Under the pieces are notes generated by a model that had not been told where the DNA came from, did no database searches, and was given only the letters and a program-made list of their open reading frames with translations. Shown here piece after piece: positions 14,606 to 21,562 of a stretch of 22,893 nt of DNA. Position 1 is the first letter of the stretch, and each line of letters begins with the position of its first letter. Position numbers and translations under genes: made by a program. Origin of the DNA: CAZVWV01 sp964631745. Lineage in GTDB: Bacteria; Bdellovibrionota_C; UBA2361; JBGSMV01. Where the stretch lies: contig CAZVWV010000051.1 in NCBI GenBank assembly GCA_964631745.1, positions 1-22,893 on the forward strand, given 5' to 3'.

Positions 14606-15457
14606 ATGTGCGCCCAAATGGTAAATCAGCCTAATCAGAATAACGATCGTACTAACGATCGGACTAACGAAGAGGCGCGGGGCCCCTTTCGCGACACAGT
14701 AGTGAACTCCACTTTGGTGGAGGATCCGCTTTTTAAGTTCCTTTCTAAGTACTGGCGTCAAGTTGGACTGACCATTGCCGCGGTACTGGTATCTTATTTC
14801 GCGGTGCAATCGTTCAAGGATACTTACGTTAAGAGTATGCAGCGCGCTGCGGATCTTTTTGTTGATGTGCAGAAGAATATGGAGGGCTTGCCCGCAATCG
14901 AAGCGGCTCTGCTTGCCGCCCAAAAAGAAAAGGAAGAGAAAGGGAAGGATTTAAAGGCGGATCAGAAAGCCAAAGATGAAGTTGCGGCTAAAGTTGTTAA
15001 GGCCGAGGAAGATCTGAAGAAGGCGCAAGATCGTTTGAAAGATATGCTAACTGCGCTGGCCGATACCCGAGAACCGTATAGTCATTTGGCCTCAACTTAC
15101 AAAGGGCTTCTGGCTTGGAAGATGAATGAGTTTGACTCCGCCAGGGGCGCGCTCGAATCGGCGGCGAAATGGCGTAACGTTGCAGCCGATGGTAAAGAGC
15201 GCGTGTTTATGGAGGGCGCGGCGTTGGCGCTGGCGGGCTTGATGATTGAAAAGTCGGAATTCACTAATGCCGCCCGAGCGAATTTGCAGGACTTAGCGAG
15301 AGACGGACAGTATGTAAATATTGTTGCGGCGCTGCGCCTTTCGAGGCTAGCTAGCACTGCCGACGAACGCAAAGCTGCCCGTTCCTTGCTTGAAGAGCTG
15401 ATGCTAAAGCACCCCGAACAAACTGAGCTCCTAAGCAAAGAGATTAGCCAGCTTTAG
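14606..15457 (+). CDS. Membrane-anchored YfgM/TPR-like protein
   Basis: 283 residues from the ATG at 14606; a TTG lies two codons earlier and an ATG four codons later. A hydrophilic head with a small repeat (NDRTNDRTNEE) is followed by DPLFKFLSKYWRQVGLTIAAVLVSYFAVQSF, a type II membrane helix of the YfgM style. Residues 95-150 are a charged coiled coil (QKEKEEKGKDLKADQKAKDEVAAKVVKAEEDLKK). The rest is TPR-like helical hairpins (AWKMNEFDSARGALESAAKWRN, ALAGLMIEKSEFTNAARANLQDLARDG). YfgM-like proteins work at the periplasmic side with the Sec translocon and chaperones; that role is family knowledge only. The gene follows the BFN gene by 45 nt and is probably co-transcribed. Confidence 0.75.
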   Translation: MCAQMVNQPNQNNDRTNDRTNEEARGPFRDTVVNSTLVEDPLFKFLSKYWRQVGLTIAAVLVSYFAVQSFKDTYVKSMQRAADLFVDVQKNMEGLPAIEAALLAAQKEKEEKGKDLKADQKAKDEVAAKVVKAEEDLKKAQDRLKDMLTALADTREPYSHLASTYKGLLAWKMNEFDSARGALESAAKWRNVAADGKERVFMEGAALALAGLMIEKSEFTNAARANLQDLARDGQYVNIVAALRLSRLASTADERKAARSLLEELMLKHPEQTELLSKEISQL

Positions 15458-15520
15458 CACTTTGCCAAACCAACTTATTCGCCGGAGCGCCAATATCCAG
15501 CTCGGCCGTATACACTAAGA

Positions 15521-16012
15521 TCAGAAGAACCTGAATTTTCGTTTGGCACGTTTCTTAAGCGAGAGTTTCTGTTTTTCGTAGAGCGGTTTAGGTTTTACGA
15601 TTTTGCTGGTAGTTTTCTTGTTGGAGATCTTGCCAATTACTCGATCCACTAGATCGCGAAGCAGTTTTGCCAGGAAGCTGATCACTCTATCAAAAACGCT
15701 CTTGCCTCTATGGCGCATATTAAATCTTCCGCGGCGCCTCCTTGATCTGCGGCTGCCGTGCTTGGAGGACCCGGAGGTTTCTTGGTCTGTATCAAGGTCC
15801 ATGTCGTCATCAAAATCATCGTCCTCGTCGACTTTGCTGTGCACGGAGATGCGATTTTTTTTAGCGTTAGGCATTGAACTGGTGGCCAGATCGACGGTCT
15901 GGATTCGCTGAGGCGCAGCGTTCATGGTCGCACGCGATAGCGCTAGCCGAGCAAAGGCCTCGGCGGCCTCTTCGGAGAGCGAATCTTTCCCAACTTTTGG
16001 ACCCTGAGTCAT
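15521..16012 (-). CDS. Charged low-complexity hypothetical protein
   Basis: 163 residues with three zones: an Ala-rich helical start (SEEAAEAFARLALSRATMNAA), an acidic run (KVDEDDDFDDDMDLDTDQE) and a basic half (GSRRSRRRRGRFNMRHRGK, and a Lys/Arg-rich end). A short amphipathic stretch (VFDRVISFLAKLLRDLVDRVIGKI) could bind a membrane or partner. No known domain is recognised. AAAGG lies about 11 nt before the ATG at 16012, which is long. The opposite strand is also open here over a shorter frame but has poorer composition. It is divergent from the flagellin-like gene. Moderately sure it is real. Confidence 0.5.
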   Translation of the reverse strand: MTQGPKVGKDSLSEEAAEAFARLALSRATMNAAPQRIQTVDLATSSMPNAKKNRISVHSKVDEDDDFDDDMDLDTDQETSGSSKHGSRRSRRRRGRFNMRHRGKSVFDRVISFLAKLLRDLVDRVIGKISNKKTTSKIVKPKPLYEKQKLSLKKRAKRKFRFF

Positions 16013-16147
16013 GCGGTGCGTACCTTTACTAGGTTATGACAAGAACCAGTGTATTAGTGCTTTGGTAAATCGGCATTTGCTTTCGAATCTTACATCTAGA
16101 TTATGTATATTACTATAGTTATTACAGAGAGTTATGAACTGGAACAC

Positions 16148-16174
16148 TTAAGTTTCTCGGTATGTTGTCGATAA
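16148..16174 (+). promoter_or_regulatory. Sigma-28 (FliA)-type flagellar promoter
   Basis: TTAAGTTT (16148-16155), an 11-nt spacer and GTCGATAA (16167-16174) match the enterobacterial FliA consensus TAAAGTTT-N11-GCCGATAA in 7 of 8 positions at each box with the exact spacer. It lies 38 bp upstream of the GTG start of the flagellin-like gene. Confidence 0.75.
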
Positions 16175-16212
16175 AACCTAAAGAACACCGTAATTCTTAG
16201 CAGGAAATTCTC

Positions 16213-17148
16213 GTGGCACGGAGCAGCCTATCTTCAGTAGTCGATGGAACTTTCGTAAACCGATTCCGCGGTTTAGCTTCCGGCGCTGCTAATTCCTCGA
16301 CTCAACTCTCCCAAGCGCTAAACGGATCTGCTGCTAGTTCGACTTCATTTTCGGACGGGTTGCGTTTTGGCGCGCGAACCTTCGCCACAGCTTTAAAAAG
16401 TCTAAACTCTGCTGGCGCTGTTGTGCAAATATCTAAGGACACGCTCGGCGCTCTTGAAGGTTTGACGGATAAGTTGATCGCGGTTAGTGAGCGTGCTGGA
16501 AAGAGTTCAACGGGGCAGAACCAACGCGATAATCTCGATCGCGAATTCCAAGAGATCGGCGCGAAGTTTCAGAAGATCGTAGAAAATGCAAAGTTTGGCG
16601 AGCGCGATGTGTTAACGGTCAACGGATTGACAGAGGTGTTGCAGGCCGTGGGTTTAGATAACGAGCAATCCGAATCGATCGCCAAGGTGATCGATGAGTT
16701 TGTTGTGCCTGCTGGCGATGATCATTTAGCAAGCGAAGAGATCCAGGGCGAGCGCCCCGTTAAAGTGCCGGTGGTTGACGGGAAGTACGCGAGAGTTTCC
16801 GCGGAGTTTTCCGCTCTTTTTGCGCCGGAAGCGAATATTCGAGGGCGGGCGGATGCGCTTCGAATGACAGCCGATCTTAAGGCGCTAAAAGGCCAGATAC
16901 AGGAGAATATCGGTACGGTCGACGATGTTTTAACTACTTTGCAAGATAATGTGGAGCTTGTGCGGGCGACCGGCTTGGCATTCTTAGGGCTTTCGCAAGG
17001 GGATTCTATCGCAGATGCATCAACTGCTGATCAGGTAGCTAGCAGTTTGAGAGACGAGATCCGACGCCATGCCAAGCCTGCATACTTAGCGCAAGCTGAG
17101 AATCTACAAAACATTGTGGTGGCTGCGCTTGCCTTAACGCAAGAGTAG
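16213..17148 (+). CDS. Flagellin-like protein
   Basis: 311 residues, secreted-type composition without a signal peptide (rich in Ala, Ser, Asp; no Cys). Residues 65-134 resemble the flagellin D0/D1 region: AVVQISKDTLGALEGLTDKL, AVSERAGKSST, DREFQEIGAKFQKIVENAKFGERDVL, parallel to the helix, NG/ST turn, helix and FNG-x-LL pattern of flagellins. The C-terminal 90 residues (ALKGQIQENIGTVDDVLTTLQDN and SSLRDEIRRHAKPAYLAQAENLQ) resemble the closing helix pair. The extreme N-terminus does not match the usual MxINTNxxSLxAQ start, so it may be a minor or divergent flagellin or a hook-associated relative. The GTG start has AGGA eight bases upstream. A near-consensus sigma-28 promoter upstream strongly supports a flagellar role. 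It ends directly against the stop of the convergent dehydratase gene. Confidence 0.65.
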   Translation: MARSSLSSVVDGTFVNRFRGLASGAANSSTQLSQALNGSAASSTSFSDGLRFGARTFATALKSLNSAGAVVQISKDTLGALEGLTDKLIAVSERAGKSSTGQNQRDNLDREFQEIGAKFQKIVENAKFGERDVLTVNGLTEVLQAVGLDNEQSESIAKVIDEFVVPAGDDHLASEEIQGERPVKVPVVDGKYARVSAEFSALFAPEANIRGRADALRMTADLKALKGQIQENIGTVDDVLTTLQDNVELVRATGLAFLGLSQGDSIADASTADQVASSLRDEIRRHAKPAYLAQAENLQNIVVAALALTQE

Positions 17149-18393
17149 TTAATCCTCTTCCTTTACCGCAATACCGGCGGCGTGCATGGCCTGTATCACC
17201 TCAAAGGCGTGGGCCGCATTTCGAACCTCAAGCAGGAACGATATATCTACGTTTCCAGGGATGTGGGAATAGGTTCTGTCGTGTAGTGTCTCTAAGATAT
17301 TGGCTCCGGCAGAGGCGATCACCCCCGCTGTCAGGTGCAACGATCCAGGTTTATCCGGCACAGATGCGATAAGTTTTAGGAGTCTTCCTCTTTCGCCCAT
17401 GTCCCGTTCTATCAGCCGCGCCAAAACGTTCATGTCGATGTTGCTTCCCGAGACCACCAGTACGATGCGCTCACAAGTTGCGGGGATATGTCCGGCCATC
17501 AGGGCCGCTAAGCCAGCAGCGCCTGCACCCTCCACCACAGATCTTTCTAGTTCAAGAAAAGTTACAATGGCCTTGGCGATCTCCTGCTCGCTAACGGCCA
17601 CCAGTAGGTCTACCTTATCTTTGATTAAAACTCTGGGCAGCTGTCCGATTTGCTTTACGGCGATGCCATCTGCAATCGTAGAAATTGGAAAAAGTGACTG
17701 GCGTTTAACGTGCGTGTGCGCGCCCGTGGCCCACTCCGATTGAACACCCACTATCACGACCTTTGGTTTAGCCGATTTTATGGCGACGGATAGGCCCGAG
17801 ATTAGCCCGCCGCCTCCCACGCCTGAGACGACACAATCAAACTCGTCTAGCTGGTCCAAGATCTCAAGTCCGCAGGTGCCTTGCCCGGCGATGATTGCGG
17901 GATGATCGTAGGGCGAGACCAATGTCAGCCCGCGCTGTTTACTTAACGATCCGGCGTATTCCCTAGCTTCATCGAAGTTTGATCCGTGCAGTATGACCTC
18001 GGCACCGTTTCGCTTGGTGCATTCAACCTTGATAAGCGGAGCCTGCTTGGGCATGACTATGCAGCAGTTAATCCCAAGTAGTTTGGCGTGAAGACTTAAG
18101 GCTAAGGCGTGATTCCCGGCGCTGGCGGCGCAAACCCCCTTTTGGGCTTTTGGGGGATCTAGCGTTAGGAGGAAGTTCAGCGCTCCCCGCTCTTTAAAGG
18201 AACCTGTAGGTAACTTATTTTCCCACTTGAGAAAGACCTGTTTCCCCAAGAGTTCGCTCAGGGCCGGGCTCTCGGTCAGCGGCGTCACGGGCAAATTCTT
18301 GCCGATGCGCTGCTTGGCTTCCTGTATCTCAGCTAAACCCACAGTTTGGCCGGATTTGGCCCCTTTTAGGAAGGAGCTAAAAATTGATGACAT
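17149..18393 (-). CDS. ilvA: Threonine dehydratase (ACT-domain form)
   Basis: 414 residues from the ATG at 18393; the frame is open further upstream, but that part overlaps the divergent gene and lacks sense. PLP-dependent threonine ammonia-lyase: threonine to 2-oxobutanoate plus ammonia, the entry to isoleucine or to catabolism. PLP Lys67 lies in GSFKERGA; CAASAGNHALALS and the glycine loop GVGGGGLISG are family signatures, followed by EGAGAAGLAAL. Residues from about 335 form an ACT domain (LIASVPDKPGSLHLTAGVI, with a HDR motif), typical of regulated, roughly 400-residue forms; the longer IlvA has two ACT-like units. No leucine/isoleucine genes are nearby, so biosynthetic or catabolic use is open. 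The promoter leaves almost no leader before the ATG. Confidence 0.9.
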   Translation of the reverse strand: MSSIFSSFLKGAKSGQTVGLAEIQEAKQRIGKNLPVTPLTESPALSELLGKQVFLKWENKLPTGSFKERGALNFLLTLDPPKAQKGVCAASAGNHALALSLHAKLLGINCCIVMPKQAPLIKVECTKRNGAEVILHGSNFDEAREYAGSLSKQRGLTLVSPYDHPAIIAGQGTCGLEILDQLDEFDCVVSGVGGGGLISGLSVAIKSAKPKVVIVGVQSEWATGAHTHVKRQSLFPISTIADGIAVKQIGQLPRVLIKDKVDLLVAVSEQEIAKAIVTFLELERSVVEGAGAAGLAALMAGHIPATCERIVLVVSGSNIDMNVLARLIERDMGERGRLLKLIASVPDKPGSLHLTAGVIASAGANILETLHDRTYSHIPGNVDISFLLEVRNAAHAFEVIQAMHAAGIAVKEED

Positions 18394-18399
18394 ATGTAT

Positions 18400-18428
18400 A
18401 GTATGATAGTTAGTCAGTGGCTTAACAA
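18400..18428 (-). promoter_or_regulatory. Promoter of the threonine dehydratase gene (possibly leaderless)
   Basis: On the minus strand TTGTTA (18423-18428), 17 bp, CATACT (18400-18405), then 6 nt and the ATG. The predicted transcript would begin at or next to the start codon. Each box matches 4 of 6 positions. On the plus strand TATGAT (18402-18407) overlaps it and could serve the HMG-CoA-lyase-like gene. Confidence 0.45.
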
Positions 18429-18441
18429 CGTGTGTTTTCGT

Positions 18442-19374
18442 ATGGCGTTTCCGAGAGAGATCCGAATTAGAGAGGTGGGTGTGCGCGAGGGTTTTCAAAC
18501 TCTTACGCAGGTGGTGCCTACGGAAAAAAAGCTTAAGCTGATATCTGCACTTAACAAGACTGGTGTAAAAGACATTGAGATCTGCTCCTTTGTTAGGGCC
18601 GATAAGGTTCCACAGATGGCAGATGCTGAAGAGATTGTTGCCGGTTACGAACGTACACCGGGAGTAAATTATACCGGACTGTATCTGAATCCTGCCGGTT
18701 TCGAGCGCGCCGAGCAGAGCAAACGTTTGGATAATCAAGGCTGGTTGTATATAGCGGCGAGTGAAACCTTTCTACAAAAAAATAACAACTGCGGTATCGC
18801 CGAGATGCTTGCTAAAATGCCCGATTGGGTCGCAAGCTTCAAGAGGTTTGGTAAGACACCCCAGGCTCTGATGATCTCAAGCGCCTTTGGCTGTCACTAT
18901 GAAGGAAAGATTGGTCCGGATAAGGTGATGTCTGTGATCGGTCCAGCCATGCAGCTTTCGGAAGATCTGGGATCGCCGCTTCAAGAGATCTCATTGGCAG
19001 ACACAACCGGACTAGGGACCCCTATCAGCGTCAAAACTTTAGTACGAAAGGTCAAGAAGAACTACCCATATGTGACCATCTCCTTGCACCTGCATGATAC
19101 TTACGGCAGCGGGCTTGCAAATGCCTGCGCCGGGTTAGAGGAAGGTATAGGGATTTTCGACGCCTCAGTAGGGGGCATGGGCGGTTGTCCGTTCGCAAAC
19201 GGCGCGGCCGGTAATATTTGTACCGAAGATCTAGCTTTTATGTGTGAGAGTATGGGAATCGCCACGGGCCTGAATTTAAGCGCCTATGTGGAAGCAGCAA
19301 AACTGGCCCAAGAGATAGTGGGGGTGCAGTTACCTGGGAAGCTTTTTCGGACAGCGTTAGTTCGAGCGAGATAA
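18442..19374 (+). CDS. Hydroxymethylglutaryl-CoA lyase-like protein (DRE-TIM metallolyase)
   Basis: 310 residues from the ATG at 18442, which puts the first strand REIRIREVGVREGFQ at the N-terminus as in the family; the frame is open back to an ATG at 18394, giving an odd 16-residue leader. HMG-CoA lyase splits HMG-CoA to acetoacetate and acetyl-CoA. Present: catalytic Arg15, metal histidines H216 and H218 in HLHDTYG, Cys249 in the glycine loop GGMGGCPFANG, and N258. One difference is E16 where most lyases have the metal-binding Asp of RDG. This and R-A-D-K in place of S-P-K-W near 52-55 mean a related acyl-CoA lyase activity is possible. It is divergent from the threonine dehydratase; a link to branched-chain amino acid breakdown is conceivable but not shown. 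Confidence 0.85.
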   Translation: MAFPREIRIREVGVREGFQTLTQVVPTEKKLKLISALNKTGVKDIEICSFVRADKVPQMADAEEIVAGYERTPGVNYTGLYLNPAGFERAEQSKRLDNQGWLYIAASETFLQKNNNCGIAEMLAKMPDWVASFKRFGKTPQALMISSAFGCHYEGKIGPDKVMSVIGPAMQLSEDLGSPLQEISLADTTGLGTPISVKTLVRKVKKNYPYVTISLHLHDTYGSGLANACAGLEEGIGIFDASVGGMGGCPFANGAAGNICTEDLAFMCESMGIATGLNLSAYVEAAKLAQEIVGVQLPGKLFRTALVRAR

Positions 19375-19692
19375 ATTGTAATTGCTCACTTGAGGGCTTC
19401 GCCGCCACTTTTTGTGCAATTATGGTAGGTTCTCTCCAATTCGTGTAACTACTCATTAACCCCGGGAAACTCCATATATGAATTGGCCCCCTCCGTGAAA
19501 CCCCGTGTCCTCAGTGGTGAAACTATTCAGGATTTTTACCACGGAGGACACGGAGTTACACGGAGGGGAAAACCACCCTGAGTGCATGAGCAATTACCAA
19601 TTCGTCTATAAGCTCTCTCTAGCGAAACAGCCCTACTTGAACAGCGCTTTTAAGATGATATAAACCATTGCCCCTTGAAATGAGAGTTGCCT
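19375..19692. other. Gene-free region made of nested inverted repeats
   Basis: No gene is seen. It holds a large palindromic element: an inner near-perfect inverted repeat (19488-19519 with 19537-19568) and an outer pair GTAATTGCTCA (19378-19388) and TGAGCAATTAC (19587-19597). The remaining 95 bp before the next start contain no obvious feature apart from a GAGAG ribosome-binding-like site. Confidence 0.7.
19488..19568. repeat. CCGTGTCCTCCGTGGT-type palindromic repeat
   Basis: Left arm CCCTCCGTG-AAAC-CCCGTGTCCTC-AGTGGT (19488-19519) is complementary, with few mismatches, to the right arm around ACCACGGAGGACACGGAG-TTACACGGAGGGG (19537-19568); the 17-bp loop is A+T-rich. The core words CCGTGTCCTCCGTGGT and its complement are, to my knowledge, common in intergenic repeats of many environmental bacteria. 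It may be a non-autonomous mobile element or a REP-like structure. Confidence 0.85.
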
Positions 19693-20001
19693 ATGATTAG
19701 TTTAACAATCATGAAGCGATTTTACGTCCCATATTCAGGCAATCAACCGGCTGCGGTCTTGATCAACGGCCATCGTATGCTTATTTTGGCTAATAGCAGG
19801 GAAACTCTTGAGGAGGATCTGGCCTTCTTTGGAGCAGACCAGGTGCGCCAGGTGCAGGCAGGTGATTCAGCGAGTGAAGCGCAGTTGGTATTGGGAAGGC
19901 TCGCCTCGAGCGCCAAAGGCGGAGTAGTGGTCGCGCCCTCGGATGTTGGCTTGCGCGACGTAATTAGAAATCTTGAGTCGGAACTTCCTTGGCTGCAATA
20001 G
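19693..20001 (+). CDS. Small hypothetical protein, about 102 aa
   Basis: I do not recognise it. From the ATG at 19693 (GAGAG about 7 nt upstream) it reads MISLTIMKRFYVPYSGNQPAAV and continues with alternating strands and helices: AAVLINGHRMLILANSRETLEEDLAFFGADQVRQVQ, then GGVVVAPSDVGLRDVIRNLESELPWLQ. It is cytoplasmic, has no cysteines, and looks like a compact alpha/beta domain. A TTG at 19687 and an ATG at 19711 (MKRF) are other possible starts. It is convergent with the membrane-protein gene, whose stop is 23 nt away. Confidence 0.62.
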   Translation: MISLTIMKRFYVPYSGNQPAAVLINGHRMLILANSRETLEEDLAFFGADQVRQVQAGDSASEAQLVLGRLASSAKGGVVVAPSDVGLRDVIRNLESELPWLQ

Positions 20002-20024
20002 ATCTCAGCTCATTAGATGTTAGC

Positions 20025-21263
20025 TCATTCGTGATTGAGTTGCCCTGTAATGTTCTGTGTGGGCGCAGGAGCGAATCTGAGAGGTAGGACCTTATACTGC
20101 CGATACCAGAGATGTAAATCTTCAAGTTTAGATAGTTCTTCAGCGTTACGCGTGCAATCAAATTCGAGGGTCAGCTCTCTTGATGGAGCCGAATGTGGTA
20201 GGGAATAGAGAGAGTCGCTGAGGTCTTCTAGCCGTGCACTCTTTGGGGATGCGCATACTAGTTCACGATTTGTTCCCGCTATCGCAAAGTGCATAGGAAT
20301 AAAACCGTGAAAGAGATAGTCCTGATCCACTAATTTAAGTTTTAATTGTGCCGTCTGTTGACGGGTAATACTAGACATTACAGTGATATTTGGCGCTGGG
20401 GCGCTGCTTGCGATACGCACTGTATTAAAGCTCCAGATCATGAGGCTTAACATCAGGAAGAAAAATCCGCGTCGGGGGTTAAAAATACCGTTCAAAATTG
20501 CGGGTGCACGTAAAGTCAGGGTCTCCAAGCGTGCTTCACGGTAGGGGTCGAGGCCAAGCGCGCTCCAGCTTGATTGCTCTAAATGGCGTAAACTAAAACC
20601 GATGGCGTAGTAGCTTGAGGAGATCCAAAATAGGGCCTGGAAAGAATCCGCCAGATTTACCAGCAGCGGGATGCGTCCATCGGGAGCGGGGAATAAAGCC
20701 ACGGCGATGCAAAGGGAGGTTAAGCCCATGGCCGAAATAATGATCTTGATCGCCGTAAAACGTTGGGCTGTGCCAATCTTAAAAGCCATCCTGAGAATCT
20801 GAGTGGTGCTCCGCACCCCTAAAATGATCGGAAAGAAATAAAAAAAGTACCTAAAAGAAAACAGAATCGAGGGGAATAAAAGTAAGGTGAAGATGAATTT
20901 CTGAAAGACCGGCATGTTGATAAAAATTGCGATTACCGGGACTGTCACCGTGAACCACAGAAGCGTTCCGTATGCCAGCAAAATTCCCAAGCGACTGAGA
21001 TGCTCCCGAATGGATATTTTTGGTAAGCCCACTCTGGTTAGGGCTCTAAATGTAATTAGATAGAGAAATCCAAGATTGAGAAGGCGCTCTAAAAGAGTCA
21101 GCAAGAAAGCGGATGTGGTTATCGAATCGCTCAGATAAGACTGGGCGACGCTAAGAAGGAATGTGATCAACAGTAAGAGCAAGGTCGCCAGGATGTCCTG
21201 CGACATGAAAAAACTGCCCAGGGTTGATTCAGCGCTATTTTGACTATCGCTGGGAGTAGGCAC
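20025..21263 (-). CDS. Multi-pass membrane protein, hypothetical
   Basis: 412 residues with about six hydrophobic segments: near 22-42, 51-72, 91-115, 121-150, 172-191 and a further one near 270-285 (FFFLMLSLMIWSFNTVRIA). The last 120 residues are polar and probably extracytoplasmic; they contain two cysteines. No transport or enzyme motif is recognised. The layout recalls glycerophosphoryl-diester/DUF-type membrane proteins with a middle amphipathic segment (RSTTQILRMAFKIGTAQRF), but this is not enough for a family. The GTG start at 21263 is supported by AAAGGA about 7 nt upstream. It is divergent from the phosphatase gene across the MITE-like element. Confidence 0.65.
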   Translation of the reverse strand: MPTPSDSQNSAESTLGSFFMSQDILATLLLLLITFLLSVAQSYLSDSITTSAFLLTLLERLLNLGFLYLITFRALTRVGLPKISIREHLSRLGILLAYGTLLWFTVTVPVIAIFINMPVFQKFIFTLLLFPSILFSFRYFFYFFPIILGVRSTTQILRMAFKIGTAQRFTAIKIIISAMGLTSLCIAVALFPAPDGRIPLLVNLADSFQALFWISSSYYAIGFSLRHLEQSSWSALGLDPYREARLETLTLRAPAILNGIFNPRRGFFFLMLSLMIWSFNTVRIASSAPAPNITVMSSITRQQTAQLKLKLVDQDYLFHGFIPMHFAIAGTNRELVCASPKSARLEDLSDSLYSLPHSAPSRELTLEFDCTRNAEELSKLEDLHLWYRQYKVLPLRFAPAPTQNITGQLNHE

Positions 21264-21346
21264 CTAATAATCCTTTGAAGTAACTCTTTAAAATGTGCTA
21301 AAAAACGGGCTGAATTAGTGCTTAAGCAAGCGCCTAACCTTAGCCG

Positions 21347-21530
21347 ATAATCCTAGAAAGAGCAGTTGAATCGTAGCGAGGTGGCGGAGATGGCTAAAGA
21401 TCTTGAAGTTTTCGACGGAATTGGCACGGAACCCTAGCAGCGCTAGGGTGAGTACCAATTCCTAGAAAACCTCAAGAGATTCAGCCATATTCGCCACCGT
21501 AGTAGATTCCAATGCTCTTTCTAGGATAAT
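21347..21530. repeat. 174-bp near-palindromic MITE-like element with ATAAT flanks
   Basis: The element (21352-21525) has about 75-bp arms. CCTAGAAAGAGCA at the left end is mirrored by TGCTCTTTCTAGG at the right; the inner matches include GGTGGCG, ATGGCT, TCTTGA, GTTTTC and GGAATTGG, with some mismatches. At the tip CCCTAGC (21432-21438) pairs with GCTAGGG (21442-21448) around AGC. The palindrome stops at ATAAT on both sides (21347-21351, 21526-21530) in direct orientation, the form of a 5-bp target duplication. No transposase is encoded. As RNA it would fold into one long hairpin 32 nt before the phosphatase start. Confidence 0.8.
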
Positions 21531-21562
21531 GATACTAACGGACCATATCAATTGGGGAAAGC

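Noticed and set aside
14315..14923. Minus-strand frame of about 200 residues
   Set aside because: It lies across the BFN and YfgM-like genes on the other strand, which both have clear family matches.
15603..15911. Plus-strand reading frame of about 100 residues
   Set aside because: It is the antisense of the charged minus-strand protein; its Leu/Arg/Ser runs are what such a complement produces, and it has no ribosome binding site.
18394..18738. Long N-terminal extension of the threonine dehydratase (frame open to 18738)
   Set aside because: The extra 115 residues overlap the HMG-CoA-lyase-like gene in antisense and do not resemble the family; the ATG at 18393 gives the normal length.
21343..21351. 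GCCGATAA as a sigma-28 -10 box for the phosphatase gene
   Set aside because: No acceptable TAAAGTTT-like box occurs 11 nt upstream, and the MITE-like element lies between it and the gene.
21352..21525. Integron attC site
   Set aside because: The palindrome is long but lacks the R'/R'' core sites, and no integrase or cassette array is present.
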